Assembly (NCBI GenBank): GCA_010093515.1
Contig: MU001677.1
Location: 1,097,686-1,161,685 of the forward strand
Origin: Lineolata rhizophorae
Lineage: Eukaryota; Ascomycota; Dothideomycetes; Lineolatales; Lineolataceae
Direction of reading: 5' to 3'
Length of the DNA stretch: 64,000 nucleotides
Each line of letters starts with the position of its first letter. The first letter of the stretch is position 1. The notes beneath the pieces were generated by a model. That model saw only the letters and a list, made by a program, of their open reading frames with translations, ran no database searches and was not told the DNA's origin. Of the stretch, positions 47,585-58,604 are shown piece by piece. The translations under genes and the position numbers were made by a program.

Positions 47585-50500
47585 ATGACGGACTCCACCA
47601 CCAGCTACGTCCGATCTGAGGACGTATGCGATATTGAGGCCGAACGACAAAAGAAGCGTCCTTGCACTCGATCGGAAAGCTACTCCTTTCTTGCATCAAG
47701 CGACTCCCAACCGAATTGCGAGTCGTCAAACTCCCAGCCACAGCCATCCTGCACGTCGCCAGCTCCTTCATACCCTAAAGAAACAGAAGAGGACATTGGA
47801 GATCTGGTCAATGAAGACAGCTCTGTTGTCTGGTCCTGCGATTCGCCTTGGATGCCGGCCGATATGGACGTCAGATCAACAAACGCAATATGGGCGACAG
47901 AGAATGTATTTGCGTTCTGCCACGATCGGGCCAGCCTGGACATCTCACGGGACACGAAAGGGCCTGAAAATACCATAAGTATGGCGCAGGGACCAGGTGT
48001 GGCATCCTTGGTTGGAGACTTTAACCTGTCCGGAAATGAGTCGAACGTGATACCCCATACAGATTTTCTCATAGAAGACGCCACCGTTGACAACGATCAA
48101 GTCTGCTTTGGAATGGTACGTCATTATTACTTTTAAACTGCTATTTCGAGCTGACCTTGATTGTTAACTTGAATAGCTGGGAGATCTTAGCGTAGATGGG
48201 GATATTCGTTGTAAGCTTGTCGCTCCTGCAACCACCCCTGTACAACTCGACATCTCGACCGGAAAATTATCCACATTCTTCACCAACGAGTACGTCGGGG
48301 AACTGGACACAAATGGACGAGAGCTTCTAGAAGGCTTTTTTTCCGAGTCGGACATGTCATTGCAATTGTTTTGCAATAGAACTGATGGGAGCAAGTTCTT
48401 TTCCAGAACCACATTATTTGTGATCATTTATGGACCCATGGAAATCTTCGATGATGTCGGTGAATACTGCAGGCAACATGATGCATATCTACAGGATCCC
48501 ATTGGATGTGATCGCGATGTTCCCTATCGTAACCCACATCGACTTGATGGCTTGGACGAGAACGCGTCAACAACGTATCAGCTGATAGCTCAAAAGGGTG
48601 TGAAAGAGGAGGTTGTGCGGGAGCAAGTGGATATACTAGCGGGTCTGGAGTTTGACGAGGACCTGCCGGAGGCAGAGGCCCCGGCTGCGTTGTGGACTCA
48701 ATTGTACCCGTACGTATACTCTGTGAGTTTAATTGGCAGCATCTGTCGTACTAAACAGGATTCACAGGCACCAGAAGCAAGCCTTAGCATTTATGCAAAA
48801 ACGTGAGCGCTCTTGGGACTTCAAAAGCCTAAGGCGAGACTTGTGGGGTATCGATCAGGATCGGCTTGGAGCTATCACCTTTGTCAACAACATTACCCTT
48901 GACACGCAGTATGAGCAACCGCCAGACTTTCGAGGTGGTATACTAGCGGATCAGATGGGCTTAGGAAAGAGTCTTACTATCATATCCCTTATTGCATCCG
49001 ATTTTGATGTCGAAGATGTCGGCCCAGGCAGCCCCTTTCCGAAGCGAGTGTCCGAATCCGATGCCGAGGACCAGAATTCTGTTAGGGCTACGCTTCTCGT
49101 TGTCCCGCCGTCATTACTTCAATCATGGGAGACCCAGCTTAGGACTCACGTTAGACGGAAAACTTTGCGATGGTTTAGACACCACGAGACGTCGAAGATT
49201 CAAAACGCATCAGAATTGCGGAGATATGAAATCGTTATGACGACTTTCCCAACCATCTCTTCGGAATTTAGGAAACGCAATTTCGCTGACAGTATACTGT
49301 TCAAAACACGTTGGCATCGAATTGTGCTGGACGAAGCACACTGCATTCGCAATTTCAAGACAACAATGGCGAAGGCTGTTTGCGAGCTTTCCGCTAGAGC
49401 TCGATGGGCTTTAACTGGAACACCCTTACAGAATCGCTTGGCCGATTTCGCAAGTCTCTTACGGTTTCTTCGCGTATATCCCTACGACGATCCAAAGATG
49501 TTCCAGATTGATATAATCAATGTTCTAAAGTCTCAAGGAGAAGATATTGCAGTTGGTCGGGTAAAGAAACTGATTAAGTTTATCATGATTCGGCGGACAC
49601 AAAGCGCTATCAAATTACCCAAAAAGACCGATCAGGTAGTCAAGTTACATTTCACGCCCTCGGAACTTTCGAGATATAAGCAGGCCGAGTCACCAATCGC
49701 TGCGATGATCGATGATGCCTTAAATTCTACGGCCCAACAGTCCGGTATATTCATACACGCCCTAGCGCGAATCAACGCTCTCAGGAAATTTTGCAACATC
49801 GGAAGTACAGCGTCTTTGAAAGAGGTTACATCGCCAATGTTCCAGCAACCACAAAATTTGCAGGCAGACATCTCGACAGCCCAGGAGAGATACGACAATC
49901 TCGTTTCTCTGGGGCAATCGTCTTGCGTTGTCTGCTCCAGCAATCTTGAAGCCTCAAATGTGGAAGGCTTATGTGTCGGCACTCAGTCGGGCCAGGCTTA
50001 TCTCACTTCATGCATGGTCTTGCTCTGTGAGGCGTGCTATACTGAGGGCAAAGAATCAGTCTGTAGCTGCGAATCACCCACGACGTGCGTTCCCGAGGCC
50101 GTGATTACGAACCGCGCACTCAGCGTCCCAGCGTCACCTGCGTCGGAAATATTCTTCCAAGATGGCTTTCCGACGAAGATCAAAGCTTTGGGAGAGGACC
50201 TGAAAAGTTCATTGGACGAAAAGAGGTAAGGAAGCGCTTGGATTTGATTGTTCATGACTAACTAACCTAAAAGCGTTGTTTTCTCCTCGTGGACCACCAC
50301 GCTGGATTTCGTGCGGAAGATGCTAGACAAGGAACGCATCCCTTACGTTCAAGTCGATGGCCGTGTTCCTCCACGGAAGCGTATTGCTGCGTTTGACGAA
50401 TTTCGGAACCGCCAAAACATCAAAGTCGTTCTGCTGACCATCGCATGTGGCGCGGAAGGGTAAGATATCAATTCGAACGACGAGACTCAAATGATGACAT

Positions 50501-50862
50501 AGAATCGTCCTTTCTGACTTAGCATTTAGACTTGACCTTACGGCTGCTTCAAGGGTCTACCTTTTAGAGCCGCAATGGAATCCCAGTGTTGAGGAACAGG
50601 CGCTTGCACGGATACACCGTCTAGGTCAAAAGCGAACGGTCACCACGATTCGTTTCGCGATGAAGGATTCTATTGAAGACGTAAGAAACCCCACTCAACA
50701 GTAATGACGCCTTACATCTGACCTGTATTGTAGCATGTGCTTGGTATCCAGGACAGAAAAAAGCATCTGGCGGACCTTTTACTCTCGCAGTCCCAAAATT
50801 CTACCTCGCAACAAGAGATTGCCCGTGAAAAATTGCAGCGGTTGAGGTCGTTGCTAGATTGA
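47585..50862 (+). CDS. SNF2-family DNA-dependent ATPase/helicase (Rad5/HLTF-like group)
   Basis: ATP-driven DNA or chromatin translocase, expected in the nucleus. Exons by hand: 47585-48115, 48177-48709, 48768-50225, 50274-50459, 50530-50680, 50734-50862; phases agree, 995 residues. The N-terminal 390 residues are Ser/Pro/Asp-rich and then weakly conserved. The ATPase starts at LYPHQKQALAFM, with Walker A DQMGLGKS (416-423), VVPPSLLQSWE, DEAH (543-546), LTGTPLQNRLADF and the helicase C-part VVFSSWTTTLDFV, TIACGAEGLDLTAASRVYLLEPQWNP and QALARIHRLGQKR (about 927-938). Between the two lobes (about 741-790) are Cys pairs in SSCVVCSS, LLCEACY and SVCSCES. These look like a decayed RING finger, since its His and the full Cys set are not evident. 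The gene is head-to-head with the NLR and shares its less GC-rich codon usage. Confidence 0.9.
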
Positions 50863-51365
50863 GCGCCTAGATAGATAGAGTTGCAGAATCATGATATTGT
50901 ACGGATAGCGTGGGAAGCATGTTACAACGCGCGATCCAGTAATGACCTTGATGAGACAATATAGACTTCATTTCTTGAACTCATGAGCGGTGCTTAGGTA
51001 CTTGTCGGGAATCAAAGACTGATAAATTGTTCGTGACAAAATTGCTAAGAATGTTCTGTCTCACCAAAAATTGTCAACATAGTTAAGAGTTGCTTCTTGA
51101 CTGAATAGACGTGGTTTTTGCATTTCTTCATAACAGAATAAGGAAATTAGGTTGCCTAGACAAAAGCGTCCGCCTTTTAGAACGAATGTGTGGTGCCCGA
51201 AGAACTCATGTGGCTACTCTCATGGTAGTAGACGCTGAGGAAGTATGCCGACCAATCAGACCCCGGCTGGGTAGGTCCGCGACTTGCAACTTCGTTCCAC
51301 TTCCCACGCATTTCTCACGCATTTCTCGTAAACCTCTCCTCTGCGGGCTTACACGCTCCGCCACA
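50863..51365. other. Intergenic region upstream of the SPF27 gene
   Basis: About 500 bp with the SNF2 3' UTR and the SPF27 promoter. It is AT-rich near 51000-51110. No gene or structured element recognised. Confidence 0.6.
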
Positions 51366-52074
51366 ATGACTTTGATCAACGAATCTTATGATTACCTTTC
51401 ATGTAGGCTGGTTCCGCCTTGGCAGAGCAACTTGTGGCTAGCCCTAACGACTGCCTTGTCTAGATATCGACCCGACGCCGCCGCCGACTTCACTGCGTAC
51501 AGCGAACGACCTAGTCGCTGCGGAATTGAGCCCAGACGCATCCTCGGCCTTGCATCCATCTCTCCCGCCTTCCTACGAGCCAAGATTCTCCCATTTAATC
51601 ACCACCGAGCACGAGCGCCTAGCGGCTGGCCAGGACAAGGAGCCCAGCACTGGCATCGACCTGTCGCGCTATGAAGCGCTCGAGCCCCCCGAAATGAGCA
51701 CCGAAGACGTTGGAGATGCCGCGGACAAGTGGAAAGCCGTCCTGCGCCAGTCCTACGTGAGCGCGACGTACCTGTCCGAGCGCCAGCGCTCGCTGCACCT
51801 GCTGGAGAAGTTTGGCAAGAACATGTGGTTGGTGGGAAACGCAGGGCTGGAGGCGGAACTGAAAGGCTTGGAGGAGGAGCTTGCGAAGACCAAGAAATCG
51901 GTGCAAGACCTGGAAGAGCAGCGCAGAAGCACGCAGGAGCGGTCGGCGGGCGAGCTGGCGGCGCTGGAGGACACGTGGAGGAAGCTTGTAAGCAGGCTGG
52001 TGGAGGTGCAGTTCGCCACGCTCGGGTTGGAGCGAGAGATTCTTGAGAGGCAGAAGCAGGCTAGTACTTCATGA
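51366..52074 (+). CDS. cwf7: Pre-mRNA-splicing factor SPF27 (BCAS2/Cwf7)
   Basis: Small coiled-coil subunit of the Prp19/NineTeen complex of the spliceosome. Two exons, 51366-51402 and 51464-52074, giving 215 residues. The short first exon encodes MTLINESYDYLS, and splicing adds YIDPTPPPTSLRTANDLVAAEL, which is the family N-terminus. Further marks are HPSLPPSYEPRFSHLI, GIDLSRYEALEPP, LRQSYVSATYLSERQRSLHLLEKFGKNMWLVGNAGLEAEL, and a C-terminal coiled coil (about 130-205) ending in GLEREILERQ. The intron has a CTAAC branch sequence. The longer frame starting at 51526 without the first exon would lack the conserved LINE...YID start. Confidence 0.92.
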
Positions 52075-52990
52075 GCGTGGTATGGCGTTATGTCTAGCGT
52101 TATTCGTGATTTCACGACATATGGCTGCGCGCTGAGACTAACTTGATTTCTATATAGTTCCTTGCCTGACATGTCTCTGACAAAACGCCGATCAGCGTGC
52201 AGCGGGTGCATGTCGACATAGCGGTCGGTTTCAAGACTACTTCATGACTTCCATTTGTACCGAGCCTAGTGACTAGATAGTTCACTATTCTTCGTGGCCA
52301 GAGTTTTGGTCAAGCATCACAACGGCGTTCTCGGCGACAAATTTGGTAGTCGACTGAGGACACATTTAAGGCCGATTTTACGGGATGTGTCACTATGCAA
52401 TGTGCGCTTTCAGTTGTTGTGTAATGGTTTATTGCGCCATGATGCCGCGAGTATAGTCTGCGATGGTGCGATGTGGCAATACCCGAAACTTCTACGGCCG
52501 TTTGAACATGCGGTGTATTATTTTCGGAGCAGTTTTGTTTCTTCTTCCGGCCGAGAGTGTTTTTCGCCAAGCCTGTATGTGCGTGGCTCCCGCCTGTTAC
52601 AAGCCGCGGTTAGTTCCGCGTTTTGATGCTTTGGTAGGATTGAAGCTCGATTAGTTTACCTGTTCGATTACTGAACAGCCGATAGGAACTAAGTTCCCTG
52701 GCATTAAGCACGTAACTAGCGTGTTAGTCCATTCCGTCCTTTTGTATGCCAATCAAAGTGATCCAAGGACATCGTTTGGCGGTTCTGTTCCACGAGATCA
52801 ACCAAAGATAGATCTTAACTTATCTTGTCGACCCTTTTGCTTGGTGATAATACTGGCCTGTTACTTCACTTGCGTTTAAACATTTGGAAAGTCTGCGAGT
52901 TTTTGTTAACCTCTGAATAAATTGGAAATACCAGGCCCCCTCTTTAGTCCATTCTATTATTACAAGTTCGAATCGTTGGATGTGGATACA
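52075..52990. other. Intergenic region upstream of the DHA1-type transporter
   Basis: About 900 bp, AT-rich especially towards 52990. It contains the SPF27 3' UTR and the promoter of the next gene. No supportable gene. Confidence 0.6.
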
Positions 52991-54848
52991 ATGAGTTTTG
53001 CGTTCGAACTGCAGATACCTTCTCTTACCTTGGAGCCGGATAAGGAGGCCGATATGGGGAAAGAATATCAGAAGGATGTTGAATGTACGTATTCGAGTGA
53101 CTCAATGTCTTCTCGTGCTCTAGATGAGTCGAACAAGGAGCAGTTCGAGAAAGAGAATCGACTGGCTGAAGAACGGATAAACGCTGAGATGCAGGAGCAG
53201 CGTGCTCCGCAACCCAATGTGATCGAAGTTCTGGATTGGAATGGCCCTAATGACACCGAAAACCCACACAACTGGCCGTTGGCAACACGGATTTATCATA
53301 CGGTCACCATCTCGCTCGTTGCTTTCATTGCGTACGTTCTCCCAACCGAGCCATATACTGTCACAATTTGCTGACCGATCGTAGTGCTCTTGGATCTTCA
53401 GTGTTTGCCCCCGCAGTGCCTCAAGCAGCGGAAGATTTGCGTGTCTCCACTACGGTCGCTATTGTGGGCGTATCGGTATACGTTCTCGGACTTGGCTTCG
53501 GCCCTGTCCTGGCCGCTCCCATCAGCGAGAACTGGGGAAGAAGCCCTGTGTACAAGATATCGCTACCCCTACTGATGCTCTTCACCCTTGGCGCTGGGCT
53601 TTCCAAGTCCATCAGCTCCCTCATTGTTTGCCGCCTGTTTGCTGGTATCTTTGGAAGTCCTGTTCTAGCCGTCGGTGCCGGAACGAATACGGACTTGTAC
53701 CCTTTATATACGAGGGCAATTTCGACATCTCTTTTCTTGCTAGCGCCCTTTAGTGGCTCTGCCCTAGGGTAAGTGATGCAGACTGTAGCACTAAAGAGTA
53801 TATCGCAGTCTGACAAAGTCGTTAGACCTGTCATCGGCGGTTTTGCAAGTCAGTACAAAGGCTGGCCTTGGACTCAATGGTGCATCGAATTCGCTGCCCT
53901 GGCTGCGTTCGTCCTACTATTACGCACTCGCGAAACGTACAAGAAGATAATTCTCCAACGTCGAGCTAAACGACTCGGCGCCCGCGGTCCTACGTCAAAC
54001 TCGCCAAAGGGTGTCGCGGCAGCGAAGATGCTGCTAACTGTGACTTTGTTCCGACCGGTCCACATGCTCTTTACTGAACCTATCGTCGCTTTTCTATCAC
54101 TCTACAACTCCTTCGCCTTCGCCGTCTTGTTTACCTTCTTCGCTGCATTTCCACGCATCTTCATGGGTACATACGGATTTAGTGAATCGCAAGCGGGCCT
54201 GCCTTTCGTCGCCGTGTTTGTCGGCGTCATGTTAAGTTTCGTCTCATCCTTCACCTTGGACCGACTCATGTACATGCGGTTGCACCGCCAGGCGGTGAGC
54301 GAAGGCAAGGCGCACATCCAGCCTGAGCACAGACTGTACGCTGGAATGCTGGGAAGCATCGGGCTGCCGGTGGGGCTCTTTTGGTTCGCGTGGACGGCTG
54401 AGAAAGGAACGCATTGGATCGTGCCTATCATTGCCGCTGTTCCTTTCGGCTGGGGGAATTTGAGCATCTTTGTACGTCTTTCGTCGATATGGCCGCCTCT
54501 TTTGATGGACGTTCTAGAAAGTTGATCGATACTCTAGACCTCTTCCGCGATGTACCTTGCAGACACTTACGGCTCTATGTACGCCGCTAGTGCGTTGGGT
54601 GCAAACGGATTGTTGCGATATACACTCAGCGCCGCATTTCCCCTTTTTACTGTCCAGAGTACGTAAAGTCCCACCAAACTACTTTCATATTCGTGATTCT
54701 AAATAAAACAGTGTACAACACTCTCGGTACCGGATGGGCGACGAGTTTGCTCGGATTTGTTTCCGTGGGTATGTTACCTATTCCTTGGGTCCTCTTCAAA
54801 TGGGGACCACGAATTCGAGCACGCAGTCAATATCCTACATTGAAGTGA
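52991..54848 (+). CDS. MFS transporter, DHA1 polyamine/drug type
   Basis: Twelve-helix proton antiporter of the group containing yeast Tpo and Flr1 pumps; substrate unknown. Exons by hand: 52991-53331, 53385-53768, 53826-54471, 54538-54658, 54712-54848; phases agree, 542 residues. The N-terminal cytosolic part is Glu/Ser-rich and ends in the group's DWNGPNDTENPHNWP signature. After it come AALGSSVFAPAVPQAAEDL, GLGFGPVLAAPISENWGRSPVY (motif A region), CRLFAGIFGSPVLAVG, PVIGGFASQYKGWPWTQWC (motif C region), FTEPIVAFLSLYNSFAFAVLF and FTSSAMYLADTYGSMYAASALGANGLLRY. The end GMLPIPWVLFKWGPRIRARS is typical. The start at 52991 is the first ATG in frame. The gene converges on guf1 with 271 bp between stop codons. 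Confidence 0.9.
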
Positions 54849-55119
54849 GCGCGATGGGCATAGATGCGATTGCTAAGACGGACAATGATGGCGGCATTGC
54901 ACGCATGTCCTTGACTAGTGTTCTTCCTGCAACAGCAAGGCGCCATGCTTCATAATAATACAATAATAATACATTCTATACATATCTAAATATCTTTAGA
55001 CCAAAATATACAAAAAGGGGGTCGCCAACTACAATGCTGCGCAGCCATCGCCAACCAAAGCGCGACGCGAGCAGAGCGAAACAAATCTAGTCGGTGCAAC
55101 TTTACAGCGCAAATGGCTT

Positions 55120-57108
55120 TTACTTCGCCAGAAAAGCCTGGAACGCCTTCTGGTCGATCGTCACGTTCCCCACAGCTCTCAACTTCTTCCGACCCTCCTT
55201 CTGCTTCTCCAGCAGCTTCCTCCGCCGTGAAATATCGCTCGCGTGCAGCTTCGCCAGGACGTCCTTGCGGAACGGCTTGATGGTCTCGCGGGCGACGACC
55301 CGCTTGCCGATCGCGGCCTGGATCACCACCTCGAACATCTGCCTCTCGACGTGCTCCTTGAACTTGGTGACCCACGCTTTGCCGAGGCGCTCGGCCTGGC
55401 TGCGGTGCACGATGCGCGAGACCGCGTCGACGGGCTCCTTGTTGACCAACAGCTGCAGCTTCTGCAGCTGCGCCTTACGGTACCCGGCGTCGTCATAGTC
55501 GAGCGAGGCATAGCCCTTGGTGGCGCCTTTGAGCTTGCCGAAAAAGTCGTCTACGAGCTGCGCTAGAGGTAGGTCGTACTTGAGGATGGCTTGCACGGCG
55601 GTGAAGAAGGTGAGCTCCAGCTGGGTGCCGCGGTTGGACTCGCAGAGCTCGATGACGCGGCCGAGGTACTCTTCGGGGAGAGTGATGGTCACGGTGACAT
55701 AGGGTTCTTGCAACTCGGCGACGCGTGTGTGGATTGTGGCGTCGTCGGGATAGAGGTTCGGGTTGGAGATGGTCTCTAAGCTGCCGTCTTTGTAGATTAT
55801 GCGGAAGGGGACGGTAGGAGGCGTGATGATGATGCTGGCGCCGTGCTCCTGGCGCAGACGGTCCTCGAACACTGAGCAGTGTAGCGTTCCCAGGAAGCCA
55901 AGACGCCAGCCGGCGCCTAGGGCATGGGACGACTCTTTCTGCACCGTGACGCTGCGGTCGTTGAGTACGATCTGGTTGATGCTGTCTTCTAGATGCTCGT
56001 AGTCACTTTGATCCACAGGAAAGGCGGCAACGAACACCATAGCTTTGGGTTCCTCGAAGCCGGGCAGCAGTTCCACCTCCTTCTCGGAACCTACCTTGGT
56101 ATATGTGTCGCCGACCTTGGCTTCCTGAGACTTTTTCATGCCAGGGTTGAAGTAGATATAGCCCACTTGCCCAGCACGCAGGACCGTTTGAGGCGTCATA
56201 TCCGGGAACATGATGCCCACCTCTCCAACGATGTACTTTAGCCCGGTCACCAACGATGTGATTTGGTCCCCCGCCTTGACCTGGCCGTCGAATATCCGCA
56301 CCAACAATATGACGCCCTTGTAGTTCGAATACCACGAGTCAACGAGCAGTAAGCGGAGCGGCTTCGACGTCTCCCCGACAGGCGCGGGAATATGGTCCAC
56401 AACGGTGGGCAAGATGGCCTCCACGTTCAACCCGGTCTTGGCCGATACGAGCACGGCTTTGGAAGGGTCCAACTCGAACGTATCGTGCATCTGCTCCAGC
56501 GCGCGGTTCGGATCCGCGGACGGCAGGTCGACCTTGTTGATGACTGGGATCAACTCCAGACCCTGCGCGAAGGCGAGGTAGAAGTTGGCCACCGTTTGGG
56601 CCTGCACGCCCTGGCTGGCGTCGACGAGCAGCAAGGCGCCGCCGCAGCTCGCGTAGCTGCGCGACACCTCGGCGCGGAAATCGACGTGACCCGGAGTGTC
56701 CACCAGGTGCAGCAGGTAGTCGGCATCCTTGTGGCGGTACAGCATGCTGCAGGTCTGGGCCTTGACCGTGATGCCGCGCTCGCGCTCCACGTCCAGCTTG
56801 TCTAGGATCTGCTTGTTCTGGCCCGGCTGGATGGTGCCCGTCAGCTCGAGCAGCCGGTCTGACAGCGTGCTCTTGCCATGGTCGACGTGCGCGACGATGC
56901 AGAAGTTGCGGTAGCGCTCGATAGGGATCGCGGCGATGCGCTTCTCCAGGTCGCCAGGCTCGCGGGCGGCCGTCGCATAGCTTCGGCGGAGGTGCGCGCT
57001 ACCGGGAACCATTCGGGGGCGGAACGCATCGCGAGGACGGCGGAGCCGGAGCAACGGGGCTCGCCATTGCTGCAGGACAGGCTGGGCAGCTCGGGGCGAG
57101 CACCGCAT
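55120..57108 (-). CDS. guf1: Mitochondrial translation factor Guf1 (EF4/LepA homologue)
   Basis: GTPase of the mitochondrial inner-membrane matrix face that back-translocates or rescues ribosomes, homologous to bacterial LepA. A single uninterrupted exon of 662 residues, the usual length. The first 45 residues are Arg/Ala/Pro-rich with no acidic residue before the RRSYAT stretch except one Asp, as expected of a mitochondrial presequence. G-motifs: AHVDHGKS (73-80), [13 protein letters not shown] (137-141), NKVD (191-194), and SAKTG. Domain II, the LepA-specific C-terminal domain ([14 protein letters not shown]-like [50 protein letters not shown]) and the end [10 protein letters not shown] are all present. 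The gene is head-to-head with mad2. Confidence 0.96.
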   Translation of the reverse strand: MRCSPRAAQPVLQQWRAPLLRLRRPRDAFRPRMVPGSAHLRRSYATAAREPGDLEKRIAAIPIERYRNFCIVAHVDHGKSTLSDRLLELTGTIQPGQNKQILDKLDVERERGITVKAQTCSMLYRHKDADYLLHLVDTPGHVDFRAEVSRSYASCGGALLLVDASQGVQAQTVANFYLAFAQGLELIPVINKVDLPSADPNRALEQMHDTFELDPSKAVLVSAKTGLNVEAILPTVVDHIPAPVGETSKPLRLLLVDSWYSNYKGVILLVRIFDGQVKAGDQITSLVTGLKYIVGEVGIMFPDMTPQTVLRAGQVGYIYFNPGMKKSQEAKVGDTYTKVGSEKEVELLPGFEEPKAMVFVAAFPVDQSDYEHLEDSINQIVLNDRSVTVQKESSHALGAGWRLGFLGTLHCSVFEDRLRQEHGASIIITPPTVPFRIIYKDGSLETISNPNLYPDDATIHTRVAELQEPYVTVTITLPEEYLGRVIELCESNRGTQLELTFFTAVQAILKYDLPLAQLVDDFFGKLKGATKGYASLDYDDAGYRKAQLQKLQLLVNKEPVDAVSRIVHRSQAERLGKAWVTKFKEHVERQMFEVVIQAAIGKRVVARETIKPFRKDVLAKLHASDISRRRKLLEKQKEGRKKLRAVGNVTIDQKAFQAFLAK

Positions 57109-57498
57109 GAGTTCGTGAGGCGATTGTCATTTGGCCGCTGAGTCCGGGGCTCGTGACGGCTTCGACTTCTCGACTCGGAGAGCGATCTCTTCGGGAATCC
57201 GGCGTCATTATATTCCGCCGACCACGGTCAAGATGTACCGGTATGAACTCCGTACTTGTCTCGCTTCTCTACCGTCACATCTTCGTACACTCGCCGGGAT
57301 TCGCCGATTTTTTTTTTTCTTGCTTTTCAAAATCATATTTTTGAGCAATTCGTCCCGTGTTCTCGCCAACTCTGGTCTTGCTGTGGCTTTTCGTCGTTTT
57401 GTCTGGCGCACCGACCGGTTGCCGTGTCAACCATCGGACGATAAACACCTCGCTTCTCTGCCTAGCCTTCCCATCGCAAAATCACCACACCTACCAAA
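57109..57498. promoter_or_regulatory. Bidirectional promoter of guf1 and mad2
   Basis: 390 bp separate the two start codons. It contains a run of about ten T near 57308 and CT-rich stretches on the mad2 side. I see no coding region. Confidence 0.5.
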
Positions 57499-58604
57499 AT
57501 GTCGTCTGAGAAGGATAAGGCCAAAACGCACAAGCTCTCGTTGAAGGGTAAGAACCCTCCTGCTTGGACTTCTTGTATGGTCTAATGCTAATACGCAGCA
57601 TTTGCAGGCTCGTCCAAGATCGTTGCTGAATTTGTGAGTCTCCGGCGTCAGACGCACGAGCGCATGGCTAACACGAGCAGTTTGAATACTCCATCAACAC
57701 CATACTGTATGCGCAGACATCTCCACGCCCGAAAAGGCTTTTGACTAATATTACTTAAGATTTCAACGAGGAGTCTATCCCGCAGAAGACTTTACTGCGT
57801 AAGTTTGGCTCATGTAGCCCCGTGGTTCTTTGCTAACAAATCGCCAGAGTCAAGAAATATGGCCTCAATATGCTGGGTTCGTCATTCAATGTTCGGCCTT
57901 CCCATGCGTGATTTTCTAACGGCAGCCGCAGTCTCCTCCGACGATCAGGTCAAGGCATATATCAAAAAGATCATGTCCCAACTAAATAAGTGGATGCTGG
58001 GCGGCAAGATCTCGAAGCTTGTTGTGGTCATCACGAGCAAGGAGACCGGCGAGCATGTCGAGCGCTGGCAGTTTGACGTATGTGAATAGTCTGGTTTCTT
58101 CTCCAGCAATTGGCAATGCGGACTGATCGCTTTCCAGGTGCAAATTTTTGGCAAGTCGTCGAAGGCAAGATCGAGCAAGAGAACTGGGGACAAGGAGAAC
58201 TCCGCGCCTAAGTACGTTGACAGGCAACATATCGCGCAAGGAGGAAAGCCGTTCTGACATTAGCTTCCTAGCACGCCAGATGCCCCGCCCGAAAAGACGG
58301 AGAAGGAGATCCAGGAGGAGATCCAGTCCATCTTCCGCCAAATCACGGCGTCGGTGACATTCCTGCCTATGTTGGACGGAAACTGCACCTTCAACGTGCT
58401 CGTCTATGCCGATGCCGATTCGGACGTGCCCATCGAGTGGGGCGACAGCGACGCCAAGGAGATCAAAAATGGCGAAAAGGTGCAGCTGCGGAGCTTCAGC
58501 ACGAGTAATCATCGCGTGGACACGCTGGTTAGCTATAGGTAAGAGAATCGAGCGATTGGCGTTCCGTGGAAGCCTTGCTAATGTGATGTAGGCTGGCAGA
58601 TTGA
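57499..58604 (+). CDS. mad2: Spindle assembly checkpoint protein Mad2 (HORMA domain)
   Basis: Binds Mad1 and Cdc20 at unattached kinetochores to block anaphase. Nine exons by hand: 57499-57547, 57608-57633, 57681-57706, 57760-57798, 57848-57876, 57932-58077, 58138-58211, 58272-58538, 58592-58604; phases agree, 222 residues. The sequence reads [39 protein letters not shown], then DDQVKAYIKKIMSQLNKWM, ISKLVVVITSKETGEHVERWQFDV, which is the HORMA core, and the mobile C-terminal belt FRQITASVTFLPMLDGNCTFNVLVYAD...FSTSNHRVDTLVSYRLAD. An insert of about 30 Lys/Ser/Glu-rich residues sits after QFDVQIFGK. Exons 2-5 are only 26-39 nt, and the last holds 13 nt (the end of Arg, then Leu-Ala-Asp-stop), so automatic predictions may miss both ends. 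Confidence 0.95.

Noticed and set aside
51111-51674. Plus-strand frame of 187 codons overlapping the SPF27 start
   Set aside because: A different frame from SPF27 with no conserved features; the true SPF27 frame has the family N-terminus across a 61-nt intron.
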